Shown here: positions 48,112 through 57,087 of the stretch, in pieces | Position numbering within the stretch: position 1 is the stretch's first letter | Layout: each line of letters opens with the position of its first letter | Assembly (NCBI GenBank): GCA_947259995.1 | Contig: CAMYOK010000007.1 | Location: forward strand, 124,001-188,000 | Length of the DNA stretch: 64,000 bases | Source of the DNA: an uncultured Pseudomonadales bacterium | GTDB taxonomy: Bacteria; Pseudomonadota; Gammaproteobacteria; Pseudomonadales; Pseudohongiellaceae | Direction of reading: 5' to 3' | Translations under genes and position numbers: made by a program | Notes under the pieces: generated by a model | Told to the model about the DNA's origin: nothing | The model's database searches: none | Seen by the model: the letters and a program-made list of their open reading frames with translations, nothing else

Positions 48112-49308
48112 GTGAATGAAACGCTATCGCTAAAGAACGCGCAGAAGTTAGTCCTGCTTGCACAAGGGCTGCCACCGACCCAACAGTCTGGCAGTGCGCA
48201 AGCAGCGACTCTTGCCGCCATTGAACGCCTATCCTATATACAAATTGATACTATTTCGGTTGTTCAGCGAGCCCACCATCACACACTGTGGAATCGCAAC
48301 CCCCGCTATCAAACTGAACACCTCGATCAGCTGATTGCGCAGAAGGAGGTCTTTGAATACTGGTCGCACGCGGCGGCCTATTTGCCAATGCAAGACTACC
48401 GTTTCAGCCTGCCCCGTAAACTCGCCATAGCCGAGCGCGAACAGAAACATTGGTATACCCGCGATGAGAAACTCATGCAGGCGGTGCTGCATCGAATCAC
48501 CGAAGAAGGCCCATTGATGGCCAAAGACTTTGATGACTCGCACTTAGCTAGCGGTCACTGGAAGAGTAAGCCCAGCAAACGTGCGCTAGAATCTTTGTTT
48601 ATGGAGGGGACGTTGATGATTTCAAAGCGCGTCAACTTTCATAAAGTTTATGATTTAACTGAACGAGTAATCCCCAAAGATTTAGATACCAGCGTTCCTA
48701 GCCCAGAAGAACATGCGCGCTACCTCATTACTCGTTATTTGCAGGCCAATGGAATTGGCCAGGCCACACAGATGAGTTACTTGTTGAAAAACATTAAAGG
48801 CACCATCATTGCCTGCCTACAAGAAATGTTGCTGAACAATGAAATCATCGCTATTAAAGTTGGGGCTGAAGAATATTTCGCACTACCTAGTGCGCTTGCC
48901 TTATTGCGCAAACCACTTGCCCGTAATCAATTGAAAATATTATCGCCCTTTGACAACCTGCTAATTCAGCGTAAACGCGTACAAAGCTTGTTTGGTTTTG
49001 ATTATTTAATTGAATGCTATGTACCTGAGGCGAAAAGAAAGTTTGGATATTTTTGCTTGCCCATTTTGTGGCAAGGTACGCTCAGCGCACGCATAGATTG
49101 CAAAGCCGAACGCAAGACTGCAACGCTGCATATCTTGCATCTTGATGTAGAGGCAAACGTCAAAGACATCGAGGCGTTCGCTCATGCCCTAGCCGACGAG
49201 CTGCGCCATTTCATGCAATTTAATCGCTGCGTTCACCTACAAATACACAAGGTCCCCGCCAGTATTACAAGGCATTTACGCTTGCAGTTAGGCAATCTTC
49301 TCAATTAG
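48112..49308 (+). CDS. YcaQ-family DNA glycosylase (winged-helix, HTH_42)
   Basis: A 398-residue member of the YcaQ/AlkX-type family of glycosylases that unhook interstrand DNA crosslinks. The characteristic QID (IQIDTISVV, residues about 43-51) holds the catalytic Gln-x-Asp, followed by HHTLWNR and the winged-helix repeats. It starts with GTG, 22 bases after the VOC gene. The assignment is by family resemblance. Confidence 0.85.
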   Translation: MNETLSLKNAQKLVLLAQGLPPTQQSGSAQAATLAAIERLSYIQIDTISVVQRAHHHTLWNRNPRYQTEHLDQLIAQKEVFEYWSHAAAYLPMQDYRFSLPRKLAIAEREQKHWYTRDEKLMQAVLHRITEEGPLMAKDFDDSHLASGHWKSKPSKRALESLFMEGTLMISKRVNFHKVYDLTERVIPKDLDTSVPSPEEHARYLITRYLQANGIGQATQMSYLLKNIKGTIIACLQEMLLNNEIIAIKVGAEEYFALPSALALLRKPLARNQLKILSPFDNLLIQRKRVQSLFGFDYLIECYVPEAKRKFGYFCLPILWQGTLSARIDCKAERKTATLHILHLDVEANVKDIEAFAHALADELRHFMQFNRCVHLQIHKVPASITRHLRLQLGNLLN

Positions 49309-49348
49309 AAAGCATTTCTGCTGTGGGAAAAATGCTACTCGAAGGCTT

Positions 49349-50800
49349 TTAAGTTAGTCGTTTTTCCAGCGCATCAAAGAGCCATTGCACGAGTAAAGCA
49401 AGGACCGCAGCCGGAATTGCCCCCTCGAGAATAAGAGACAGATTATCCAATCGTATGCCGGTCAAAATTGGCTGTCCGTAACCTCCAGCCCCAATCAATG
49501 CTCCTAATGTGGCAACCCCAACATTCATCACCGCAGAGGTTTTCACCCCTGCTAGAATCGATGGAATTGCCATTGGCAGCTCAATGCGACGCAGAATGAG
49601 TGAATTAGGCAAGCCCAACGCTCTGGCAGATTCCATCATGGGGGCAGGTATCTGTTTTATCCCTGCGTGAGTGTTACGCACAATGGGCAACAAGCTGTAG
49701 AGGAACATCGCGACAATTGCCGGCAAGGCGCCGATACCGAAGAGCGGGATCATCAAGACGAGCAGTGCTAGTGAAGGAATCGTTTGCAGGATACTTGCGC
49801 CCCCTAGAACAAGCCCTTCAAGACGTGTAAATTTCGCGGCCAACACCCCTAGCGGAATTGCCACGACAATCGCAAATCCTAGGGAGATTATGACCAGCTG
49901 CAGATGCTCTATCGTGTTGCGCCAAAGTCGAGTCCACATAGTATCGTTCGCAAGCGTCACCTCTATCGCAAACGTGTCGCGCAAAAACTCACTTGCGACT
50001 TGCGCATCATCACGCAAATCGAGCTGAACTTGCGAGTTCAAGGCCATCATTCTCGCCTCATCGATCGTTCCAGCTAATCGTTGCAAAGCCGCTACCGCCT
50101 CGGTAGGAATGTCATCACGATAAACATAGACTGCGTCATAGTCTGGAAAAAACTCGCGGTCATCCACAAGCGCAACCAAATCATAGTAGGCAATCTCTGG
50201 ATCGGTGGAGTAAAGGTCAATGATGTCGATATCTTCGCTAGCAATGCCCCTATAGGCCAATGCATGTTCGAGCCCCGTTACATAATCTGGTGCAAGCCCA
50301 TATTCTGCGCTAACCCCAATCCAGCCGTCAGGCCGCTCCATAAACTCATTGCTAAACCCATAGCGAAGTGTCGGATGGGCCTGGAGATCCGAAATACTCA
50401 CAACACCCAACTCCTGCGCTTGGCTACGACGCATGCCTAAGGCATAGGTATTGTTAAACCCAATATTGTCTGTGATACCTACACCTTGCGCTGCCAACAC
50501 GCTCACCAATTCTTCGCGGCTGTTGATGCCTGCTGCAGGCAAGATCTCTTCTAATAGCGTGCCTGTGTATTCTGGGTAGACATCGATGCTGCCCCCAAGC
50601 AAAGCATTCCAAAGAATTCGAGTCCCGCCTAGCTGCTCATTATGCTGCGCTGGAAAGCCTGCCGCCTCTAAGGACTGTGCGGCGAGATGACCAAGAATGA
50701 CGTTCTCAGTGTAGACCTTGCTGCCCACGCCATAGGTTTGCGCATGTGCATGTGAGACGCAGAACATAGAGAGCAATAAAATAATAAAAATATTGGGCAC
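49349..50800 (-). CDS. Fused substrate-binding protein and permease of an osmoprotectant-type ABC transporter
   Basis: A 483-residue two-domain protein. The start GTG 50800 lies one base after the ATPase stop (TAA, A, GTG), behind AGGA eight bases away, and gives the signal peptide MPNIFIILLLSMFCVSHAHA. Residues about 22-275 are an OpuCC/OsmF-like quaternary-amine binding domain (GGTRILWNALLGGSIDVYPE; FNNTYALGMR). Residues about 280-480 are a BPD permease with about six helices and a cytoplasmic EAA-type loop. A reading from ATG 50872 would overlap the ATPase by 71 bases. The binding domain precedes the permease, the reverse of BusAB or EgtU-like proteins. The ligand could be betaine, choline or ergothioneine. 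Confidence 0.88.
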   Translation of the reverse strand: MPNIFIILLLSMFCVSHAHAQTYGVGSKVYTENVILGHLAAQSLEAAGFPAQHNEQLGGTRILWNALLGGSIDVYPEYTGTLLEEILPAAGINSREELVSVLAAQGVGITDNIGFNNTYALGMRRSQAQELGVVSISDLQAHPTLRYGFSNEFMERPDGWIGVSAEYGLAPDYVTGLEHALAYRGIASEDIDIIDLYSTDPEIAYYDLVALVDDREFFPDYDAVYVYRDDIPTEAVAALQRLAGTIDEARMMALNSQVQLDLRDDAQVASEFLRDTFAIEVTLANDTMWTRLWRNTIEHLQLVIISLGFAIVVAIPLGVLAAKFTRLEGLVLGGASILQTIPSLALLVLMIPLFGIGALPAIVAMFLYSLLPIVRNTHAGIKQIPAPMMESARALGLPNSLILRRIELPMAIPSILAGVKTSAVMNVGVATLGALIGAGGYGQPILTGIRLDNLSLILEGAIPAAVLALLVQWLFDALEKRLT

Positions 50801-50801
50801 T

Positions 50802-51539
50802 TTACACGTCCTGCAGCGGACTGCGCTGTGCGGTGACGAACTGTTCAACAAAAGGCGTTGCTGGTGAGTCAATCAACTGCCTTGCAGTACCGTCTTGTAT
50901 CACTTGGCCACCTTGCATTAAGGCAATACGGTCGCCAAGGAATGCAGCCTCACCTAAATCGTGGGTAACCAACAACACTGTCTTATTGAGTTTACTAAAG
51001 ATATTACGCAAGTCATTTTGCAGCTCATAACGTACTAGTGGGTCTATTGCGCCAAGGGGCTCATCCATCAATAACACTTGTGGATCGAGCATCAAGGCAC
51101 GCATCAGGCTAATGCGTTGCGCCTGACCTCCAGACAATTTGCCCGGACGCCGCGCTAGCAATGCACGATCAATTCCAGTGAGTTCACAGAGTACGGCAAT
51201 ACGCGCCTCTTCTTGTTCTGCTGTCCAGCCAATATACTGGCTTAAGAGGGTGAGATTTTCGAAAGCTGTCAGATGCGGGAACAGCCCTCCACTCTGAATC
51301 ACATAGCCCATTCGTCGACGCAGTGACAGACGATTCTGTGCAGTGATGGCTTCGCCATTAATGCTTACTGAGCCCTCATCTTGGGACAACAAGCCCATCA
51401 CGATTCTCAGCAATGTAGACTTTCCACAGCCACTAGGGCCAATCATCGACAGAGTTCTTCCCTGCTCGACTGATAGCGATACATGATCTAGGACTTTCAG
51501 GCGTCCATAGGTTTTAGAGACGTCTTTAATTTCAATCAT
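50802..51539 (-). CDS. ABC transporter ATPase, glycine betaine/osmoprotectant type
   Basis: A 245-residue ATPase with Walker A GPSGCGKST, signature LSGGQ and the Walker B region LLMDEPLGAIDP. The Q-loop reads QSGGLFPHLT, common in OpuCA/YehX proteins, which supports an osmoprotectant system. No C-terminal CBS domain is present. I start it at ATG 51539; an upstream ATG at 51617 adds 26 residues without support. It is first in a two-gene operon with the fused binding protein-permease. Confidence 0.9.
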   Translation of the reverse strand: MIEIKDVSKTYGRLKVLDHVSLSVEQGRTLSMIGPSGCGKSTLLRIVMGLLSQDEGSVSINGEAITAQNRLSLRRRMGYVIQSGGLFPHLTAFENLTLLSQYIGWTAEQEEARIAVLCELTGIDRALLARRPGKLSGGQAQRISLMRALMLDPQVLLMDEPLGAIDPLVRYELQNDLRNIFSKLNKTVLLVTHDLGEAAFLGDRIALMQGGQVIQDGTARQLIDSPATPFVEQFVTAQRSPLQDV

Positions 51540-51676
51540 TGTTTTTACAGCAAATCCGCGTGCGAATTGAATTTCCATTTGACGCGGATTATCTACTAAG
51601 GTCAACCGTGAGCACACGGCTGGCTCTATTTGTCTCCTGAATATGCTATAAATAGCGACCGAATTACGAGTGTATT

Positions 51677-52189
51677 ATGCCAACCTCATCTATGGTCTCA
51701 ATTGGCCTCATAGACCCTAAAAGCCCAAGCAATGTCGGCGCCGTGATGCGCGCCGCTGGCTGCTATCTTGCAAACGAGGTCCGTTACACCGGTGTGCGTT
51801 TTGCGCGCGCGGCCAAATACCATACGGATACTCAAAATCGCGCTCGCCAGATCCCCTTACTGCAAGTCGATGATATTCTCACCTCCTTAGCAGAGACGAT
51901 GAGCATAGTCTGTGTCGAGCTGGTCGAAGGCGCCGCATTACTAACCCAATTTGAGCATCCTCAAAACGCACTGTACGTATTTGGACCAGAAGATGGCTCC
52001 ATTCCCCAAGCTGTGATCGATCGGGCCGACAGCGTCGTTTATGTCCCTACGGATGGGTGCATGAACTTGGCTGCCACAGTCAATGTCGTGCTTTATGATA
52101 GGCTGGCGAAACTGACACCGTCTGGGCATGGTGACAACGACATTATTCGCAGCCGCGATACCAATAATCGGCTAATATTCAATAAGTAA
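51677..52189 (+). CDS. SpoU/TrmH-family RNA methyltransferase
   Basis: A 170-residue SPOUT methyltransferase with only the catalytic trefoil-knot core: PKSPSNVGAVMRAAGC (motif 1), YVFGPEDGS (motif 2) and VYVPTDGCMNLAATVNVVLYD (motif 3). It lacks the N-terminal RNA-binding part of TrmH or RlmB, so its target RNA is unclear; the size is nearer TrmL. Confidence 0.87.
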   Translation: MPTSSMVSIGLIDPKSPSNVGAVMRAAGCYLANEVRYTGVRFARAAKYHTDTQNRARQIPLLQVDDILTSLAETMSIVCVELVEGAALLTQFEHPQNALYVFGPEDGSIPQAVIDRADSVVYVPTDGCMNLAATVNVVLYDRLAKLTPSGHGDNDIIRSRDTNNRLIFNK

Positions 52190-52205
52190 CTGCAAATGTT
52201 TCACT

Positions 52206-52691
52206 ATGCCAATCATCGCCATTGAAGAACATCATTGGGAGCAAATCATGACGGTACAGGCGCAGGCCTATCGCAGCATTGCCCCTGAATCGCTTGCGAC
52301 ACTGAAAAGCAAGTGGCTGCATTCACCTCAGAGTTGCTATGCCTATGAGCAAAAGGGCGAGATTGGCGCCTATCTGCTTGCACACGCTTGGAATAGCCAT
52401 AAGCCACCAAACTTGTACGCACCGCTTACCAAGAGCATCGAAGGAGACACCCTTTTTGTGCACGATCTCGCGGTGACGGATAAACTGCTAGGCCAAGGGG
52501 TCGGCAGGCAGTTAGTAGAGCGCCTACTGACACAAGCGCAATCCCAAGACTTTTCTCGAGCTCTCCTGGTGGCAATACAAGACTCGCGCGCATTTTGGGA
52601 AAAATTTGGTTTCACTTCGCAAGATCAAACTCCCGCTAATGAAATTTATGGAACAGGTGCCATTGTCATGGTAAAAACATTAAACCAATGA
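52206..52691 (+). CDS. GNAT-family N-acetyltransferase
   Basis: A 161-residue GNAT enzyme. The acetyl-CoA loop is [11 protein letters not shown] (about residues 95-105), preceded by the FVHDLAVT beta strand. The acceptor is unknown. It overlaps the VF530 gene by four bases (ATGA), so the two are translationally coupled. Confidence 0.88.
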   Translation: MPIIAIEEHHWEQIMTVQAQAYRSIAPESLATLKSKWLHSPQSCYAYEQKGEIGAYLLAHAWNSHKPPNLYAPLTKSIEGDTLFVHDLAVTDKLLGQGVGRQLVERLLTQAQSQDFSRALLVAIQDSRAFWEKFGFTSQDQTPANEIYGTGAIVMVKTLNQ

Positions 52692-52933
52692 AATCAGAAC
52701 AAGCTAACAATCCATTACACGGCGTTACTCTAGCCACCATCGTTGAGCGACTTGAAGAGCGCTACGGCTGGGATGGGCTTGCGCAACAAATTAATATCAA
52801 TTGCTTTAAAAGCGACCCGTCAATTAAGTCATCGCTTAAATTTTTACGCAAAACCCCATGGGCACGCGAAAAAGTCGAAGCCCTGTACGTTAGCACCTTT
52901 GCGACACCTTCTCCCTGGGGAAAAGGGCAATAG
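52688..52933 (+). CDS. VF530-family DNA-binding protein (DUF2132)
   Basis: An 81-residue protein matching VF530: [48 protein letters not shown] structure of Vibrio VF530 showed a DNA-binding-like fold. The ATG overlaps the GNAT stop. The Gly/Lys-rich tail is short. Confidence 0.88.
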   Translation: MKSEQANNPLHGVTLATIVERLEERYGWDGLAQQININCFKSDPSIKSSLKFLRKTPWAREKVEALYVSTFATPSPWGKGQ

Positions 52934-52957
52934 GAAACACTAAAAAGGAGTATAAAA

Positions 52958-54217
52958 ATTCCACAGTTTTCTAGCGATCAACTACGCATCCTCGTAAGCC
53001 GTATCAAGGAAAAACTTTGGGTCAAACCCTTGTTGATGGCGATATTTTCTATCGCCGCGGCATTGGTATCGAAGATTGCGGAGACCTTGAGTTTCGCCAA
53101 TGAGCTACCTGAGATCAGCGCGGATTCTGTGGAGACTCTACTCACTGTCATGGCGAGTAGCATGCTTGCCATAGCCACCTTCGCGGTCGCCTCGATGGTC
53201 TCGGCCTATGCCTCTGCAAGTAGCGCTGCTACTCCGCGCTCGTTCACTTTAGTCATCAGTGATGACGTATCACAAAATGCCCTTTCCACCTTCATTGGCT
53301 CCTTCATTTTTAGCATCGTGGCGCTCTCAGCGGTGACCAATGACTTCTTCGGACCAGCAGGTCTATTGTGCTTGTTTGCTCTCACGATCACTGTGTTCGC
53401 CGTGGTTATTTTGACCTTTGTTCGTTGGGTCGATCGCATCGCACGGCTCGGCCGTCTTGGCGAAACTGTCGACAAAGTTGAGAAGGCCACGAGTGCCGCG
53501 TTAGCACGGCGCCGACGTGCACCGACATTCGCGTGCACTGAGTGCAAGCAAGATGAACAACAAGGGCAAGCCGTTTTCACTGCGCAGATCGCCTATCTAC
53601 TACACATTGATTTCGAGGCACTGCAATGCTGGGCGCAAGAACACGATGCTAAGATTAATATTTGTGCATTACCTGGCACCTTTATGTCTCCAGACCGGCC
53701 TCTCGCTTATGTCCAAAGCGCTTTAAGCACGACAGAACTGCATGATGAATCAGCGTTACTGAAAGCGTTTAAGCTAGGCAATGACAGGGTATTCGATGAC
53801 GACCCGCGTTTTGGGCTCATTGTATTATCAGAGATCGCAGGCAAAGCGCTTTCAGCGGCGGTCAATGACCCCGGCACGGCCATTGATGTAATCGGCACGC
53901 TCGTGCGCCTTTTCGGACAATGGAGCAAACCCTTATCGAGCGAGGAGAAGTGTGAGCTAAAGTTTGATCGAATTGCCGCGCCAACACTCTCTATTAGAGA
54001 CATGTTCGATGATGCGTTCACATCGCTTGCTCGGGACGGTGCGCAAACTGTAGAGCTTGGCGTTAGATTGCAAAAGGCCTTAGGCAGTTTGGCCACTATG
54101 CACGACGGCATCATGAAGGATGCCGCCACTCACCATGCTGACTTAGCCTTGCAGCGTGCCGAACAGGCACTGCTTATCAAACACGATATTGAAACAGTGC
54201 GCAGGGCTAGGGGTTAG
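52958..54217 (+). CDS. DUF2254 membrane protein, probable AUU start
   Basis: DUF2254 proteins have several N-terminal membrane helices (here about 30-50, 60-90, 110-160) and a soluble C-terminal domain of unknown role (SEIAGKALSAAVNDPGTAIDV near residue 290). The first ATG in frame is 53036, with TTG at 53030. Yet upstream residues run on in frame as PQFSSDQLRILVSRIKEKLWVKPLL, a typical DUF2254 N-terminus. A perfect AAGGAG (52945-52950) is followed, seven bases later, by ATT at 52958. I therefore propose an AUU start and 419 residues. Alternatives are TTG 53030 or ATG 53036, with no good ribosome binding site. Confidence 0.8.
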   Translation: MPQFSSDQLRILVSRIKEKLWVKPLLMAIFSIAAALVSKIAETLSFANELPEISADSVETLLTVMASSMLAIATFAVASMVSAYASASSAATPRSFTLVISDDVSQNALSTFIGSFIFSIVALSAVTNDFFGPAGLLCLFALTITVFAVVILTFVRWVDRIARLGRLGETVDKVEKATSAALARRRRAPTFACTECKQDEQQGQAVFTAQIAYLLHIDFEALQCWAQEHDAKINICALPGTFMSPDRPLAYVQSALSTTELHDESALLKAFKLGNDRVFDDDPRFGLIVLSEIAGKALSAAVNDPGTAIDVIGTLVRLFGQWSKPLSSEEKCELKFDRIAAPTLSIRDMFDDAFTSLARDGAQTVELGVRLQKALGSLATMHDGIMKDAATHHADLALQRAEQALLIKHDIETVRRARG

Positions 54218-54325
54218 CGGCAACACGAAGTCAATAAATCAGGCGCAATTAGAAGCTGCTAGCGTTTGTCACGCTTGTTATTATGGCGTTGCGCTAACCA
54301 TTTTGTGAAATGCAGGAGCCACGCC

Positions 54326-55189
54326 ATGTTGAACAATAAGCAGATCCCCTCCCTAGTTTCGGTCTCGTGGCTAGAGAATGCCATGCAGAACGAGGACAAA
54401 CTCATTGTTCTAGATGCAAGTTGGCACATGCCGGCCACGCAACGCGATGGCGAGAGCGAATGGCAACGCAAGCGCATTCCCAGCGCAGGCTTCTTCGATT
54501 TCGATCGCCGCATATGTGATCACGACGCAAGCCTTCCTCATATGATGCCTAGTGCTGCCTTGTTTAGCAGCGAAGCACAACGGTTGGGGATTAATCACGA
54601 TAGCCTTGTGGTGGTCTACGATAGTTATGGCGTGCAAACGAGCCCACGTGCTTGGTGGATGCTCAAGGCTATGGGATTGGCGAATTGCGCCGTTCTCGAT
54701 GGCGGCTTGCCAGCCTGGGAGGCAGCAGGTCTTGCCGTTGCGACTACGCCCGACGATAGCCAAGCACAAATGCCAGGTGACTTTGAAGCCAATGCTCACC
54801 CATCAATGATCAGTGATAAGCACGAAGTCTTACTCGCCACCACCGTACCAGATGTGCGCATCCTCGACGCACGCTCCGCTGACCGCTTCTACGGCCGGGC
54901 TCCCGAGCCACGCCCTGGCCTGCGTGGCGGCCATATGCCCGGCGCCTATAGCCTGCCTTTCGACGAGCTAATCAGCAATGGACACATGCGTTCAACAGTA
55001 GAGCTGCAGGCCGCTTTATTCACCCTAGCCCCTAAAGACAGCAGAATTATTGCTAGCTGTGGCTCTGGTGTCACTTCTTGCGTCATCGCCTTCGCCGCCC
55101 ATCTGGCAGGCTATGAAGATATCTCAATCTACGATGGCTCTTGGGCCGAATGGGGCGCAGGCGATACTTTGCCAGTGTCGACGAGTTAA
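54326..55189 (+). CDS. sseA: 3-mercaptopyruvate sulfurtransferase (SseA-like)
   Basis: A 287-residue two-domain rhodanese. The inactive N-terminal domain carries LDASWHMPATQRD and SPRAWWMLKAMG. The C-terminal active domain has Cys245 in CGSGVTS, the mercaptopyruvate-type loop (rather than the thiosulfate type). RGGHMPGAY is the second rhodanese motif. The start at 54326 follows CAGGAG; a reading from 54266 is rejected. Confidence 0.92.
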   Translation: MLNNKQIPSLVSVSWLENAMQNEDKLIVLDASWHMPATQRDGESEWQRKRIPSAGFFDFDRRICDHDASLPHMMPSAALFSSEAQRLGINHDSLVVVYDSYGVQTSPRAWWMLKAMGLANCAVLDGGLPAWEAAGLAVATTPDDSQAQMPGDFEANAHPSMISDKHEVLLATTVPDVRILDARSADRFYGRAPEPRPGLRGGHMPGAYSLPFDELISNGHMRSTVELQAALFTLAPKDSRIIASCGSGVTSCVIAFAAHLAGYEDISIYDGSWAEWGAGDTLPVSTS

Positions 55190-55271
55190 CTACAATAAGC
55201 ATGGGACAGTTTGGATAAATTTCGTATACTCCAAACCCTATTAATTTTGACGACACACACTGAGCCTGCAG

Positions 55272-56030
55272 ATGAACCAAGATAAGCCCGTTGATCCACC
55301 CTCCTCGTCGCCTAGCGAGGCAACGGTGACGCCACCGCCTAAAGGTGGCTTCCTCGCCAATCTTGCGTTCAATATCGTCATCCCCGTGTTTATCCTCAGC
55401 AAACTTAGTGGCGATGACAGCCTTGGCCCTGCTCTTAGCATAATCGTGGCTTTAGCTTTTCCAATTGGCTACGGGCTATGGGATCTAAAACAGTCGGGAA
55501 AAGTAAACCCCTTTTCGATCCTCGGCATTGTCAGCGTATTTCTCACTGGCGGTATTAGCCTGCTAGAACTGGACCCGCAATATATTGCAATAAAAGAAGC
55601 CGCCATTCCCGCCATTATCGGCATAGCCGTACTCTTCACACAGCGAACGCGCTTCCCCTTAGTCAAAACGCTTATTCTTAACGCACAGCTAGTGCGCGTA
55701 GATGCCTTGTATGCAGCACTGGCGGATAATGGCAAAACAGAGATGTTCGAACGACGAATGGGTCAGGCGTCTTTCATTGTGGCAGGCTCATTCTTTGTGT
55801 CGTCAATCTTGAACTATGTGCTAGCCAAAATCATCTTGGTTAGCCCACCAGGCACAACACAATACAGTGAAGAATTAGGAAAGATGACAGCGCTGAGCTA
55901 CCCCGTGATCGCCCTGCCAAGCATGATCATCTTGATGTTAGCAATTTGGTTTGTGTTCTCTCAGATCAAAAAACTCACAGGCGAAAGCCTAGAAAGCTTC
56001 TTAGTAGACCAAGAAAAATCTTGCGATTAA
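55272..56030 (+). CDS. VC0807-family membrane protein
   Basis: A 252-residue membrane protein with a Pro-rich cytoplasmic N-terminus (residues 1-25) and about six helices. NLAFNIVIPVFIL, AFPIGYGLWDLKQSG and the later SYPVIALPSMIILMLAIW are typical of VC0807. Its role is unknown; some members are annotated as intracellular septation-like or MFS-like. It is convergent with the iron transporter genes. Confidence 0.82.
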   Translation: MNQDKPVDPPSSSPSEATVTPPPKGGFLANLAFNIVIPVFILSKLSGDDSLGPALSIIVALAFPIGYGLWDLKQSGKVNPFSILGIVSVFLTGGISLLELDPQYIAIKEAAIPAIIGIAVLFTQRTRFPLVKTLILNAQLVRVDALYAALADNGKTEMFERRMGQASFIVAGSFFVSSILNYVLAKIILVSPPGTTQYSEELGKMTALSYPVIALPSMIILMLAIWFVFSQIKKLTGESLESFLVDQEKSCD

Positions 56031-56040
56031 ACCCTAGTTT

Positions 56041-57087
56041 TTAGACTAAATTAAACGCAACAAGATGATCCATCTCAATATGAATCCCGATCATCTCACC
56101 TTGCGCGTGCCGATGATGACTCGGCACTAAGCTTAAGATTCGTGTTCCGTCGGCTAACTCTAAGGTATATAAATACTGCGAACCGCGGAAGGCTTTTTCG
56201 ATCACCTTTGCCGTGTTGCTACTATTATCGTCATGGATAACATCATCGGGGCGAATTAATACCATTACCGTAGTGCCCTGCTCATAGCCATGCGGCTGCG
56301 CGTCATCCAACATCCCCAATGCGGTTTCTACTCGATAAGCATCAACCGCCGTGCCATGAAGAAATACGCCCTCACCGACAAAATCTGCCACATAAGGATT
56401 GCTAGGCTGGTGATATAAATCAAAGGGCGAACTCCACTGCATCAACTCACCAGCCCGCATTACGCCAATCTCATCGGCCATCGCGAAAGCTTCAAACTGA
56501 TTGTGACTGACTAAAATCGCAGTGATGCCATCTTGCTTCAACACTTGCCGAATCTCACGTGCAATCTCTTCACGAAGTTCAACGTCAAGGCTCGCAAACG
56601 GCTCATCTAACAATAAGATGCGCGGCTTCGGCGCCATAGCGCGTGCTACTGCCACTCGCTGTTGCTGGCCTCCGGAAAGCCGGTGCGGATAGGTATGCAA
56701 GTACTCATGGATCTTCAGCATACGAGCAAGCTCTTCGACACGCTTATTTTTCTGTGCGCCGCTCATACCACTCAAGCCAAAGGCAATATTCTCCTTCACA
56801 CTCAGATGCGGAAACAGCGCATAATCCTGAAACACCATGCCCACTTGGCGCTTCTCTACTGGGAGGCAGCTCGACTGATTGCTGACCGCTTGCCCGGCAA
56901 TGCGAATCTCACCCTCTAAGGCTTTCTCAAACCCAGCGATGGCTCGCAGCAGCGTTGTTTTACCACAACCGCTTGGCCCCAAAAGGCAGCCAATCATTCC
57001 TTCTTGCAGCTGCATCGAAATGCCATGAACTATGACATTCCCTTCTAACGCAACTGCCACATCATTAAGTTCAAGTACTGGATTCAT
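56041..57087 (-). CDS. fbpC: Ferric iron ABC transporter, ATP-binding protein (FbpC-like)
   Basis: A 348-residue ATPase with Walker A GPSGCGKTT, the Q-loop FQDYALFPHLSV, LSGGQQQRVAVARA and LLLDEPFASLD, then a C-terminal OB-fold regulatory domain (about 235-348). The family is FbpC/PotA/CysA-like. Adjacent fbpB and fbpA-type genes mark it as the iron ATPase. It overlaps fbpB by 17 bases. Confidence 0.9.
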   Translation of the reverse strand: MNPVLELNDVAVALEGNVIVHGISMQLQEGMIGCLLGPSGCGKTTLLRAIAGFEKALEGEIRIAGQAVSNQSSCLPVEKRQVGMVFQDYALFPHLSVKENIAFGLSGMSGAQKNKRVEELARMLKIHEYLHTYPHRLSGGQQQRVAVARAMAPKPRILLLDEPFASLDVELREEIAREIRQVLKQDGITAILVSHNQFEAFAMADEIGVMRAGELMQWSSPFDLYHQPSNPYVADFVGEGVFLHGTAVDAYRVETALGMLDDAQPHGYEQGTTVMVLIRPDDVIHDDNSSNTAKVIEKAFRGSQYLYTLELADGTRILSLVPSHHRHAQGEMIGIHIEMDHLVAFNLV

